From: an uncultured Paracoccaceae bacterium
Lineage (GTDB): Bacteria; Pseudomonadota; Alphaproteobacteria; Rhodobacterales; Rhodobacteraceae
Assembly: GCA_905182105.1 (NCBI GenBank)
Contig: CAJJAR010000013.1
Span: 48,508-112,507, forward strand
DNA: 64,000 bases
Reading direction: 5' to 3'
Both the position numbers and the translations under genes were made by a program. Positions 48,135 to 56,374 of the stretch are shown here, piece after piece. The notes beneath the pieces were generated by a model. That model worked only from the letters and a program-made list of their open reading frames with translations, had not been told where the DNA came from and did not search any database. Positions within the stretch are counted from its first letter, which is position 1; each line of letters begins with the position of its first letter.

Positions 48135-48335
48135 TTAGCCGTCGCGCTCAGCTTTTTTGCGGGCGAGCTTGCGCTGACGATTTACGGCTTCTTTTGCTTG
48201 ACGAGTCTTTTTCTCAGAAGGCTTTTCGAAAGCCTCTTTGAGCCTCATTTCACGAAAGACACCTTCGCGTTGGAGTTTTTTCTTAAGTGCCCTTAGGGCT
48301 TGGTCGACGTTATTATCACGAACACTGACTTGCAT
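48135..48335 (-). CDS. rpsU: 30S ribosomal protein bS21
   Basis: A complete 66-residue bS21: [40 protein letters not shown] and a lysine/arginine-rich tail [14 protein letters not shown]. bS21 sits on the 30S platform near the anti-Shine-Dalgarno and affects initiation. It closely resembles the Roseobacter chromosomal type. Its place between attL and attR is unexpected for a core gene. It could be an acquired extra copy or the cell's only one; the window cannot tell. Confidence 0.93.
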   Translation of the reverse strand: MQVSVRDNNVDQALRALKKKLQREGVFREMRLKEAFEKPSEKKTRQAKEAVNRQRKLARKKAERDG

Positions 48336-48396
48336 TTAATTTCTGCCATATTTGAATTATCAATATGACGGTAGATGCCATTATATTTTGACCAAA

Positions 48397-48615
48397 TCAA
48401 ATGAAATAAGTACAAAATGAGCCAATTCTATTCTTTCCTGTAAATTCTGGGGGTTTCCTTGGCTCATAGAAGCCCAGAAAACAACCTGAAGTTATGTCAC
48501 CCACGAGCCAGAAGCCATGAGTGAGTCTGTGTGCTTCTCTTAGGCTGTGCTCAAACAGCGATAGTAGGATGACTTGACACTTAAAGAGTTCATAAGGGGC
48601 AACTTCAAAAGCCAT
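48397..48615 (-). CDS. Hypothetical protein starting inside the left long repeat
   Basis: A 72-residue frame (MAFEVAPYELFKCQVILL, then HRLTHGFWLVGDITSG) with no recognised family. Its first 12 codons lie in the left copy of the ~240-bp repeat. The right copy encodes the same kind of start (MAFEVDRYEPFK) before diverging. It may be real or a by-product of the repeat. Confidence 0.3.
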   Translation of the reverse strand: MAFEVAPYELFKCQVILLSLFEHSLREAHRLTHGFWLVGDITSGCFLGFYEPRKPPEFTGKNRIGSFCTYFI

Positions 48616-48817
48616 ACCTACTTAACAGGCTGTCACGCGCTAGCAGAAACTTCGTTTAAGGACGCAGCCTTTTTATGACTCTAAGGATGCGATAAACTAA
48701 ACATACTTGAGAATTAGACCTCAAATCTTAAAAAGAGTTATCATTTAATAATTATTAACCGAAGCTATTCATTTTTTGGGAGATAGCCTAAGTTCAAGAA
48801 ATCTGAGATCATTAAAA
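48579..48817 (+). repeat. Left copy of a ~240-bp imperfect direct repeat
   Basis: Aligned to 50327-50566 over nearly its whole length. Long identical blocks include AACTTCAAAAGCCATACCTA and AACTTCGTTTAAGGA, with scattered substitutions and few gaps. It lies directly upstream of the beta-barrel gene and probably contains its promoter. Confidence 0.85.
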
Positions 48818-48877
48818 CAATGATTTCGTTTTAAAAATCTAGAAATATCCAGCTAAATAAAGCAGTCTAAAATTAAT

Positions 48878-50302
48878 ATGAAGCATTACTTAAAAAATAG
48901 ATTTTTTACGCTCGCTGCATTCTTGACAGTAATTTCAGTTCAACCCGCTACGGCGCTAGAAATTGAAAGTGACTTTGACTACCTCAGATCACCGAAAACA
49001 TCGATCGAAGGACTACACCGCCTTTTTGTTGGAGTACCCGTTGGTAAGAACCTTAGTTTTGGCCAATCATTATACTCTGGTGCGTCAGGCGATGGTGGTG
49101 GTGCATTCTTTTGGGGCTTTGAGGCTGTAAAGCGCTTTCCTCTTTCATCCGAGTGGAACCTAGCATTGTCGGGCTTCTTGGGAGGCGGCGGCGGTGCCAG
49201 CCAAGTTGTCGGTGACGGAACTATGCTTCGCTTCGGTGCAATGGGAGAATATGCATTAACATCTAATTGGAGCGCACGTGCAGGATTGTCTCACGTTTCT
49301 ATAAGTGGTGCACCAATCGATGACTGGGCGACATCATTCGGATTGCGTTATCAGGTTTCGCCTAGAGCCAAATCTGGCGGCACTGGCGGATTAAAACCAA
49401 CCAGAGCAAGTTTTCGAACTTCAAAACTTCAATTTCCTGGCACATTGTCACGATCAAGAACTGCACAAACACAATTGCAACTTGTGGGAGCCGAAGCGAG
49501 CTTTGCTCTTGCTAACGGCTATGAGACCTTTTTGGGAGGAGATGGTGCAGTATCAGGTGGTGATGGCTATATGCAAGTCATTGGCGGCCTAAGGAAGCGT
49601 TGGCCATTGGGCCCTATCTCACTTTTTGGACAATCCTCTATCGGTTTTGGTGGAGGTGGTGATGTGGATACAGGTGGTGGCTTAATTGCAGGCGCATCAG
49701 TTGGAATGGCATTTCCAATAGGTGAGCTTTTTGATCTTGATTTAACTTATGGCACTTTGAGCGCTGTAAGTTCTAATGTTTCAGGGAACGTCACACGACT
49801 TAGCTTGTCTCGTGTTTTTGGAAGAGACACCAAGAGAGCCCACAGTATGGAGCAACAGCAATGGCAAGTTGGGCTTGGCTTATCAATACAGCCACCTAAC
49901 GCCTCTTACATGAAATCCCGGAGCAATGACGGCATTCAACCTTTGATGCAGGAAAGTTCAATCGACTACTTCATTAATAAAAAGACGTATCTTACAGGAA
50001 ACGCTCAAACAACGATATCAGGAGGCGTTGCAGGCTATGCAGTGGGACTTTTAGGCCTCGGTCATGAATTCGATTTGGGAGAAACATGGCGAATGTCTTT
50101 GGAGACACACATTGGTGCAGCTGGTGGTGGCGGCGTAGACGTTGGTCGGGGCCTTTTAGGTGGTGCAAGAGTAGAGATAGATTATATCTTGAGCTCTAAT
50201 AACGCAGTTTCGCTGGGGTTGGGGGTTCTAAAATCCTTCAATGGAGGTTTGGATACACCCATTGCTCAACTCGGGTTCAAACACCGCTTCAAAACTCGAT
50301 GA
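48878..50302 (+). CDS. Secreted beta-barrel-like protein with three internal repeats
   Basis: A 474-residue protein with a signal peptide (about residues 1-26, ending ATALE). The mature part is glycine-rich with alternating hydrophobic strands, as in outer-membrane barrels. Three units of ~110-130 residues recur. Each has a core of the type G(F/A)GGGG then a D-V/G-rich turn, then GAxxxxxY: FLGGGGGASQVVGDG near residue 105, SIGFGGGGDVDTGGG near 265 and HIGAAGGGGVDVGRG near 415. The last residues GFKHRFKTR lack the usual terminal aromatic, so outer-membrane insertion is inferred. No family is recognised. The ribosome site is poor. Confidence 0.7.
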   Translation: MKHYLKNRFFTLAAFLTVISVQPATALEIESDFDYLRSPKTSIEGLHRLFVGVPVGKNLSFGQSLYSGASGDGGGAFFWGFEAVKRFPLSSEWNLALSGFLGGGGGASQVVGDGTMLRFGAMGEYALTSNWSARAGLSHVSISGAPIDDWATSFGLRYQVSPRAKSGGTGGLKPTRASFRTSKLQFPGTLSRSRTAQTQLQLVGAEASFALANGYETFLGGDGAVSGGDGYMQVIGGLRKRWPLGPISLFGQSSIGFGGGGDVDTGGGLIAGASVGMAFPIGELFDLDLTYGTLSAVSSNVSGNVTRLSLSRVFGRDTKRAHSMEQQQWQVGLGLSIQPPNASYMKSRSNDGIQPLMQESSIDYFINKKTYLTGNAQTTISGGVAGYAVGLLGLGHEFDLGETWRMSLETHIGAAGGGGVDVGRGLLGGARVEIDYILSSNNAVSLGLGVLKSFNGGLDTPIAQLGFKHRFKTR

Positions 50303-50326
50303 GGCAGAGCTCTGGTGTGTAACAAA

Positions 50327-50566
50327 CTTTTAAAGGGTTCGTAACGGTCAACTTCAAAAGCCATACCTACTTAACAGGCTGTCACGAGCTAGAAGAAACT
50401 TCGTTTAAGGATGCAGCCTTTTTATGACACTAAAGATGCGACAAACTAAACTCACTAGAGGATTGGACCTAAAATCTTAAAGAGAATTATCATCTAATAA
50501 TTATTAAACGAAGTTATTCATTCTTTGGGTGACCGCTTAAGTTTAAGAAAGTTTAGATTATTAAAC
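50327..50566 (+). repeat. Right copy of the ~240-bp imperfect direct repeat
   Basis: Same orientation as 48579-48817, starting 25 bp after the barrel gene stop. No gene follows it for over 200 bp. It could be the upstream region of a lost second copy of the barrel gene. Confidence 0.85.
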
Positions 50567-50801
50567 ATTGAAGTTGATAATTGCATTGGCTAAACTTTTT
50601 TGTCGCCTAACGTCAGTTATTTGAGTATCACCAAACGTATACTAAATGGATAATGATCTTGGTCGCATCATTTCCTTTTGTTCGTATTCTTTAGGTTCAT
50701 TCTTCTTGATAGCTTCTTTTACCAAAACATGTCATTATAGCTATATAAACAGGGTGTTTCAAGCGCCCCTTGAGACGGAATTCGGCTTCATAACCATTAA
50801 A

Positions 50802-51305
50802 TCATTGCATAGGACAATCTGAAAGCCAGTCTTCAACAAGCGCCATCATCTCTTCTGAAGCCATATATAATTCTATTGTTTTGTTGCTATCAGCGTTTCG
50901 GAGATCAGTTCGATAGAGCCATTGTACAAGTTCAGACTACCTCCATAGATTTTCCTGCTCCTTGCTCATCTCCAAGTACTGCTTGACGGCTGGATTGAGA
51001 TTGATGTCGTAGAAGTGAATGGCATGCGTGCAATTACGATACTTATTGGTACCCTTCGTACTTTTATGGCACCACATAAACTTCGCTATTCTGGCGTCCT
51101 TTGCAAATCTTGTGACCTTCCCAGATACTTCAAAATAAAGGTCCTTCCGGCAGGTCACCATTATATTGCAAGCTGGAACCCCTTTCAAAAGCCTCGATCT
51201 GAGGTTCTTGAGCTTGTTCACTATTCTGGATTTCATCTTCGGGGTAAGATTGCCTTGCCGCTTATATCCAAAGCCTGTTTTCGAACACAGATCTAGAAAT
51301 ACCAT
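50802..51305 (-). pseudogene. Hypothetical island protein with in-frame TAG
   Basis: ATG 51305 opens a 122-residue basic frame (GNLTPKMKSRIVNKLKNLRS, THAIHFYDINLNPAVKQYLE) that stops at TAG 50937-50939. The same frame then runs on for 44 codons as SELVQWLYRTDLRNADSN and EEMMALVEDWLSDCPMQ to TGA at 50802, which looks protein-like. It may be one gene with a nonsense codon. No family is recognised. Confidence 0.4.
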
Positions 51306-51458
51306 TTTAAGCCTACTTTTCGCTACCGCCCTAGCCTGCAGGTCTTTTTCTTCATCTCTCTGTATCTGATATGGAATGTCATGCTTTCTTAGATAAGCAG
51401 ATTTAGTACCAACTCAAAGCTCAGCTTTATCACTCACCTACAACGCTTCATGATTTAA

Positions 51459-51522
51459 AAATACCTAATTTCTGGCAGAGCCCATACATATAATCGGGGG
51501 GCACCCCTGTGGCCCATGCAGG
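51459..51522 (+). repeat. 64-bp direct repeat, left copy
   Basis: Shares TAATTTCTGGCAGAG, CCATACATATAATCGGG and GGCACCCCTGTGGCCC with 52614-52677, with about six mismatches. It is GC-rich at its end and not tRNA-like. The stretch 51306-51682 holds no gene apart from this. Confidence 0.8.
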
Positions 51523-51682
51523 TAGTCTCCATCTCTCATTACACAGCACATTAGGATCTCAAAGATATCTGTTGAACGGTCCTTAGCAAGCCTCTCAGCA
51601 AGCTGTGGCTTCTCGTTAAAAGGTTGGTGCAAATATGCTTCTAAGCATTGGCCTTAGGGACGGACACTTATGCGAGACCAGG

Positions 51683-51973
51683 CTATTGCAACGATATGCA
51701 CAGTCCAGAACACGATGTGCCTACAATTCTTCCTGAAGCAATTTCAACGTTAAAAGTGTTTATTCTTATGGTTCCACCACCATAAGGACTGGTGATCGCA
51801 TAACTTAAAAACCTTATTCCACCTGCTTCAGCAGTTCTGTCTGGGACACCCAACTGAGAGAACAAATTACGTTCATCACTGTCGATCCAGCCATCTAAAA
51901 CCTCTTTTTGAGGGCTACATGCCACTAGCAAGGAAAATGCCAATAAAGTTACCGTTAGCTTAATATGCACCAA
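51683..51973 (-). CDS. Small lipoprotein
   Basis: A 96-residue protein with a type II signal peptide: MVHIKLTVTLLAFSLLVACS, where LLVAC is the lipobox and Cys 19 would be lipidated. The mature part contains LFSQLGVPDRTAEAGGIRFL and two Cys near the end (GTSCSGLC). It resembles small outer-membrane lipoproteins; the function is unknown. Confidence 0.65.
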   Translation of the reverse strand: MVHIKLTVTLLAFSLLVACSPQKEVLDGWIDSDERNLFSQLGVPDRTAEAGGIRFLSYAITSPYGGGTIRINTFNVEIASGRIVGTSCSGLCISLQ

Positions 51974-52222
51974 ATCGCTCCTAATGTCCTATTTTTTTTC
52001 ACTTTATTATGCTCTATGAAGTTCGAATTCTAGCTTTGTTATCCTTTTAATAAGCAAAGCCTATTAACTATATTCAACACAGTCTTCGATCATCATTTTC
52101 CGCCACGTGCAGAAGGTACAATCATAGTGGTTAATTACCAACCAATTACCCGTTTAGCATAAAAGGATTGCGCTGAATTAAATGAAACATGTACCATTCG
52201 ATACGCTGTAACGAAGGATAAA

Positions 52223-52528
52223 ATGATGAACAAAACATGCTCTGCAGTTATCACCGTAGTGGCATTAACCCTTGGCTTACTCCCCAAACATTCTGTTGCT
52301 GATGAATACGGTAAGTTTGAGGTAATTGGTGTTGAAGACGGTGATATGCTTAAATTACGTGCGGGGCCTGGTATAGGTTACAAAGTAATCATCGGCCTTC
52401 CAAACGGAACAGCACTGAAGGTCTACAGCTGTCAGCAAACCGGTGGTACGGCCTGGTGCAGCGTTTCATTGCAAAAAGCACGTAGCCTCAAGGGGCATGT
52501 ATCAAGGGCATACTTGCAGAGGAAGTGA
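52223..52528 (+). CDS. Secreted bacterial SH3-domain protein
   Basis: A 101-residue protein with a signal peptide (about residues 1-26). One SH3b domain has GDMLKLRAGPGIGYKVIIGL, GTALKVYSCQQTGGTAWCSV and a GHVSRAYL end. SH3b domains often bind peptidoglycan. Two adjacent ATG codons (52223, 52226) follow GAAGGA. Confidence 0.8.
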   Translation: MMNKTCSAVITVVALTLGLLPKHSVADEYGKFEVIGVEDGDMLKLRAGPGIGYKVIIGLPNGTALKVYSCQQTGGTAWCSVSLQKARSLKGHVSRAYLQRK

Positions 52529-52613
52529 CCTGTTCAATTAGATTTATGAGCTGACTGCATGGGGCTACTGCAATAAGTCCCTTAAGCCCAAGAGTGAAAT
52601 ACGCTCTAAAGTG

Positions 52614-52677
52614 AAATATCTAATTTCTGGCAGAGGCCATACATATAATCGGGTGGCACCCCTGTGGCCCCTGTAGG
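52614..52677 (+). repeat. 64-bp direct repeat, right copy
   Basis: Diverged copy of 51459-51522 in the same orientation. The two copies bracket the lipoprotein and SH3 genes and lie near the right island border. Confidence 0.8.
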
Positions 52678-52824
52678 GCGACGCTGCCATTCGCATGATC
52701 TTATTTGAATCAGGCCAGTGAAGTAGCGCTAATCGTGGCACACATTGGCACACATCTGACAATTGACAGGTATAAATGACTGTGTGAACAATAAGGCGGA
52801 ATTGTAATAAGTCTCTTATTATGT

Positions 52825-52893
52825 TGGTAGACGCGCAGCGTTGAGGTCGCTGTGGGGTAACACCCGTGGAAGTTCGAGTCTTCTCAGCCGCAC
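52825..52893 (+). repeat. attR: 69-bp copy of the tRNA-Leu 3' part
   Basis: Identical to 46301-46369. It lacks the 5' acceptor strand and D-arm start, and the next base after CAC is T rather than CA, so it is not a working tRNA. Confidence 0.92.
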
Positions 52894-53490
52894 TAACTTT
52901 TCAGGACTAAAGCGGCCTCCTGATGAATAACCCACTGATACCACTTCCATAACTAACCTTATCCTATTTTTGGGATGGAGAGAGTGATGACCGAATTACG
53001 GACCAAATGCGTTCCTTTTACGTTCAAACGTCATGTGTAATACTACTTTTAATGACTTGCTCCCGCTGGCCATATTCAGCATTATTCCTATCTTCGCATA
53101 CTGCCAAGGCGAGAGCTTTGGTAGCAGCGGCTAAACTGGACTAATACTGGTCAAATTTTTGGATGACTGATCCTGACCTATTGGGCGTAATCTGTTATGG
53201 TTGGGATTTAAGTCCTATTCCCTGAATAATCGGCATGATGCGTCTATGGCTCCTAGGGCCAATATCATGTGCATGAGGCCTTGGAGGCAGATCTTGTTCA
53301 GAAGGGTGCTAATAAGGGCAAGACCTTTCATATAGTGCTTATAGCCCCGATAAGGACTGCACCGTCGCATTGCAAAACTCAGCTAATATTTAGTTTAGGC
53401 TGTTTTTCAAAATCGGTGCATGATTTTCATAAATCAAGGCGCGAAGTTGGTGTCTCCGCGCTATGTTGTTTCCAACCCGATACACGAAAT
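52894..53490. other. Region without recognised gene right of the island
   Basis: About 600 bp with no convincing gene. Only short frames are seen. It precedes the decayed AraC gene. Confidence 0.4.
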
Positions 53491-54571
53491 ATGAACGGAC
53501 CGGACATGATTCACCTCGACCTTGCGCTGCGTGGCGGTCCCATAACACTGCTACTTTTGTTGGCTGCGTTGCTTTGGCGTGTCTATTGGGTTGGAAGGGC
53601 GTTTATCGGTTACGGCGCTGGCAGTATCCAAGTCCAAGTTCTTAATTACTACGGCGGCACTGCCGCTCGAAGTGCACCCGAGTTTGGAGACAAACCTCAT
53701 ACTCTTATCCAGTTTCACGCCAGCAGCAGTGACATCGCTGATCGTGACTATATTCCTTGATGCTCCCGGACAGCGCTGGCCTTGGGTAGCTGCATCATTG
53801 GCCACCTCAGCCGCTCTTTACTCCCACTTGGCGTTCCCAAGTTCGTTCCCATTATGCTTACCCATGGCCGTGGTTCTTTATGGGGCACTTTTCATTCTTT
53901 CGCTCTGGTCCACGCGTGACGATCTGGTGGAGTGCCGTTGACGCGCGCGACCCGGGTTCGCGGCCGCAATTGCTGGGCTCGCTTTATTTTTGACATTGGG
54001 TCAGGCGGCCGGTGTCCTACATGAAGGCACTGTATTATTGGCACTCTAACAAGCGATCGGTATCCTTGTTGTCGCGCTCGCTTTTGCCGTGTGGCTGCTG
54101 CGCCCAGATGTGAACCGCTGGCCGAGTGCAATATCGCCTGAAACCTGCGTCCATTTGCCAATACAAGATGGTTTTTTGGACACGGCTCTCATTGCGCGTA
54201 TTCATGCGGTGATGAATACGCAAATTTGGTGCTAAGAAGGACTAACCATCGGTGCGCTCGCTGGAAAACTTGCAGTGCCCGAGCACCGACTGTGGCGGGC
54301 GATCAATCAAGGTCTAGGCTATCGCAACTTTTCAAGCTTCATAAATCGAGCACGGATTGAAGCAGCCTGTAAGGCTTTGACCGATCCCGCTCAGATGAGC
54401 GTGACTGTGCTGGAAATTCCATATGATGTTGGCTTTGCTTGTATTGGGCCGTTCAATCGTGCTTTCCGTACTGAAATCGGACATAACCTGACTGAATACC
54501 GACGCAAGACGCAGTCCAGTTCGTTTACCGATTATGAAAAATCATCGCCAATGACTATAGACCTGCACTAA
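53491..54571 (+). pseudogene. AraC-type regulator with membrane N-terminal part, decayed
   Basis: Pieces in successive frames follow the plan of membrane-anchored AraC regulators. MIHLDLALRGGPITLLLLLA (53491 on) is the first helix. A second frame to 53941 carries more membrane segments (LCLPMAVVLYGALFILSLWS). Then come hydrophobic stretches broken by stops, for example before AIGILVVALAFAVWLL. Finally the HTH reads GALAGKLAVPEHRLWRAINQ, LGYRNFSSFINRARIE and DVGFACIGPFNRAFRTEIGH. At least two frame changes and internal stops are present. It sits directly beside the island. Confidence 0.65.
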
Positions 54572-54646
54572 TTTTCAACATCGACGCGTAGGGTGGCGTT
54601 TGTCTTCATAGAAGTTGTGCATCAATTCCCAAAATGGAGAAGCCCG

Positions 54647-54811
54647 ATGCGCCACCTTTTACTCACTGTATTAATAGTTTTTGGTAACCTTACCCATGTC
54701 GCCGCTCAAACAATGCTCATAATGGCGCCGTTCACTTATCCTGAATTCGGAACCTTTTGTGGCTTCTTAAAACTTTGCCCCAAAGTTGTTGAGCCCAGTG
54801 ATGACACCTAA
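54647..54811 (+). CDS. Small putative secreted protein
   Basis: A 54-residue frame with a signal-peptide-like start (MRHLLLTVLIVFGNLTHVAA) and a short Cys-containing tail (FCGFLKLCPKV). After the stop the frame stays open for 15 codons, so it may be truncated. The function is unknown. No gene is seen from here to 55102. Confidence 0.35.
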   Translation: MRHLLLTVLIVFGNLTHVAAQTMLIMAPFTYPEFGTFCGFLKLCPKVVEPSDDT

Positions 54812-55102
54812 GAGCAGGATCAGGATCGGATCGGTGATGTAACTGCTTCTATTCTGTAGGGTATGTCTTCTGACGTCTTAGCGGCACCAACTCTTGATAT
54901 ATTAGATCCACAACATCGTTTTTTTGAGGCGTATGTGTTGGTAGGCTGGTAGTGTATCGAGTGTGACTCTGTATGAAAACGGCCTTTTGGGCTGGATCAT
55001 ATGCAGATCCCTAGCTTAGATGTCACCGAACTGCCGATTTATCTGATCAGGAAATAAATGCCATGACCGTTAAATTCCCGACAAAATGGACCTGAGCAGA
55101 CT

Positions 55103-56374
55103 ATGAATATTGGTCTTCAGCTTAGGGGATACTTGATCCTGCGCCGCGTCCTTCAGCCGGTCATGCGTCGTGTTTTAGCGGGGCGTATTTGCAAGGCCAA
55201 AGAAAACGCTGCGCGGGCCGGGGAACGTTTGGGCATCGCGACACAGGTTCGTCCCACAGGGCGCGTGGTATGGATGCATGCTGTTGGGTTGGGAGAGGTC
55301 CTTGCGCTGCGCCCTTTAATTGTTGGAATGCAGCAAGTGGCCCCCGATCTGAATTTTGTCATTACGTCTACGGCTCGTTCGTCGGCGGATGTGTTGGGCC
55401 AAAACCTGCCGGCGAATACGGTCCATCAATTCCTGCCTTTGGATGGGCCTACATATATGGCCAAGTTTCTGGATCATTGGCAGCCCTGCCTTTCTATCTG
55501 GTCGGAGCAGGACATTTGGCCCGGTGCCATTCATGACTGTGCAGCGCGTGACATTCCGCTGGCTTATGTGAATGGTCGCATGGACAACAAGAGTACTGCG
55601 AAACGTGCGCGACTTGCCGGACTATATAAAAAGGTTTTTGGATTATTTGACTTGATTACGGTTCAAGATGAGCAAACTGCCGAAAACCTTTCTTCCTTAG
55701 GTGGGCGTGATGTTCGTGTGACGGGATCGCTTAAACCTGCGGCGGAACCGCTTTCAGTGGATGTGGGTATGCTTGCAACGCTTCAAGTTGCGCTTGAAGG
55801 TCGTAAGATATGGGTCGCGGCATCGACGCATTGCGAAGACGAAGCCGTTTTGATTGATGCGCAGCGAGAGCTGGTGAAGCGCGACCCGTCTTGGTTGCTT
55901 ATCCTAGCGCCACGCGCGCCTGCGCGTGGGGATGAAATCGAGGGTGCGCTGGTTCAAGCGGGCCTAACCTGCACAAGGCGCAGTAAGGGTGGGCAACCAG
56001 ATCCTTCACACTCCGTTTGGATCGTGGACAGTTTTGGTGAGTTGGGCCTGTGGTATCGATTGGCAGCTGCTGCTTTTGTGGGTGGTTCTTATGGGAGTCT
56101 CGGTGGGCACAACCCTTGGGAGGCTATCTGCCTGAACCTCCTGGTCTGTCATGGTCCAAATGTTGCTAATTTTGCCAAGGACTATGAGGTCTTGGATTAT
56201 TCAGGTGCATCACAACCTTTGCCCGATGACGCGTCAAGCGTGCCTGCACTGGTGGATTTCGTGGTGCAGTCGCAGACCACACAAGCGAATGTTGGGGCAT
56301 TGGTTGAAGATGCAAAAGCGGCGTTGAAACCATTGGTCAAAGACCTGATTGTAATGATAAGGGCTGGCGCATGA
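55103..56374 (+). CDS. 3-deoxy-D-manno-octulosonic acid transferase family glycosyltransferase (first of tandem pair)
   Basis: A 423-residue GT30-type protein. VWMHAVGLGEVLALRPLI aligns with the WaaA N-terminal domain, SIWSEQDIWPG with the catalytic Glu-WP loop, and FVGGSYGSLGGHNPWEAICL with the nucleotide-sugar site. It adds Kdo from CMP-Kdo to lipid A at the inner membrane, or is a relative with altered specificity. It overlaps the next paralogue by 4 bp. Confidence 0.85.
   Translation: MNIGLQLRGYLILRRVLQPVMRRVLAGRICKAKENAARAGERLGIATQVRPTGRVVWMHAVGLGEVLALRPLIVGMQQVAPDLNFVITSTARSSADVLGQNLPANTVHQFLPLDGPTYMAKFLDHWQPCLSIWSEQDIWPGAIHDCAARDIPLAYVNGRMDNKSTAKRARLAGLYKKVFGLFDLITVQDEQTAENLSSLGGRDVRVTGSLKPAAEPLSVDVGMLATLQVALEGRKIWVAASTHCEDEAVLIDAQRELVKRDPSWLLILAPRAPARGDEIEGALVQAGLTCTRRSKGGQPDPSHSVWIVDSFGELGLWYRLAAAAFVGGSYGSLGGHNPWEAICLNLLVCHGPNVANFAKDYEVLDYSGASQPLPDDASSVPALVDFVVQSQTTQANVGALVEDAKAALKPLVKDLIVMIRAGA

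Larger units (their letters stand above)
46301..52893. mobile_element. Integrative genomic island at tRNA-Leu(GAG), 6.6 kb
   Basis: The borders are the 69-bp perfect repeats at either end. An integrase gene lies 57 bp inside the left end and points inward, the standard layout. The interior looks more AT-rich than the flanks and contains bS21, a beta-barrel-like protein, a lipoprotein, an SH3-domain protein, hypothetical frames and several direct repeats. No replication, packaging or conjugation genes are present. With a truncated integrase the element is probably immobile on its own. Confidence 0.88.

Noticed and set aside
52825..52893. Second tRNA-Leu gene
   Set aside because: Only the 3' three quarters is present, the 5' acceptor strand and start of the D arm are missing and no CCA follows. 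It is attR.
52987..53040. Short 17-codon frame resembling an integrase N terminus
   Set aside because: Too short and too weak a resemblance to support a relic call.
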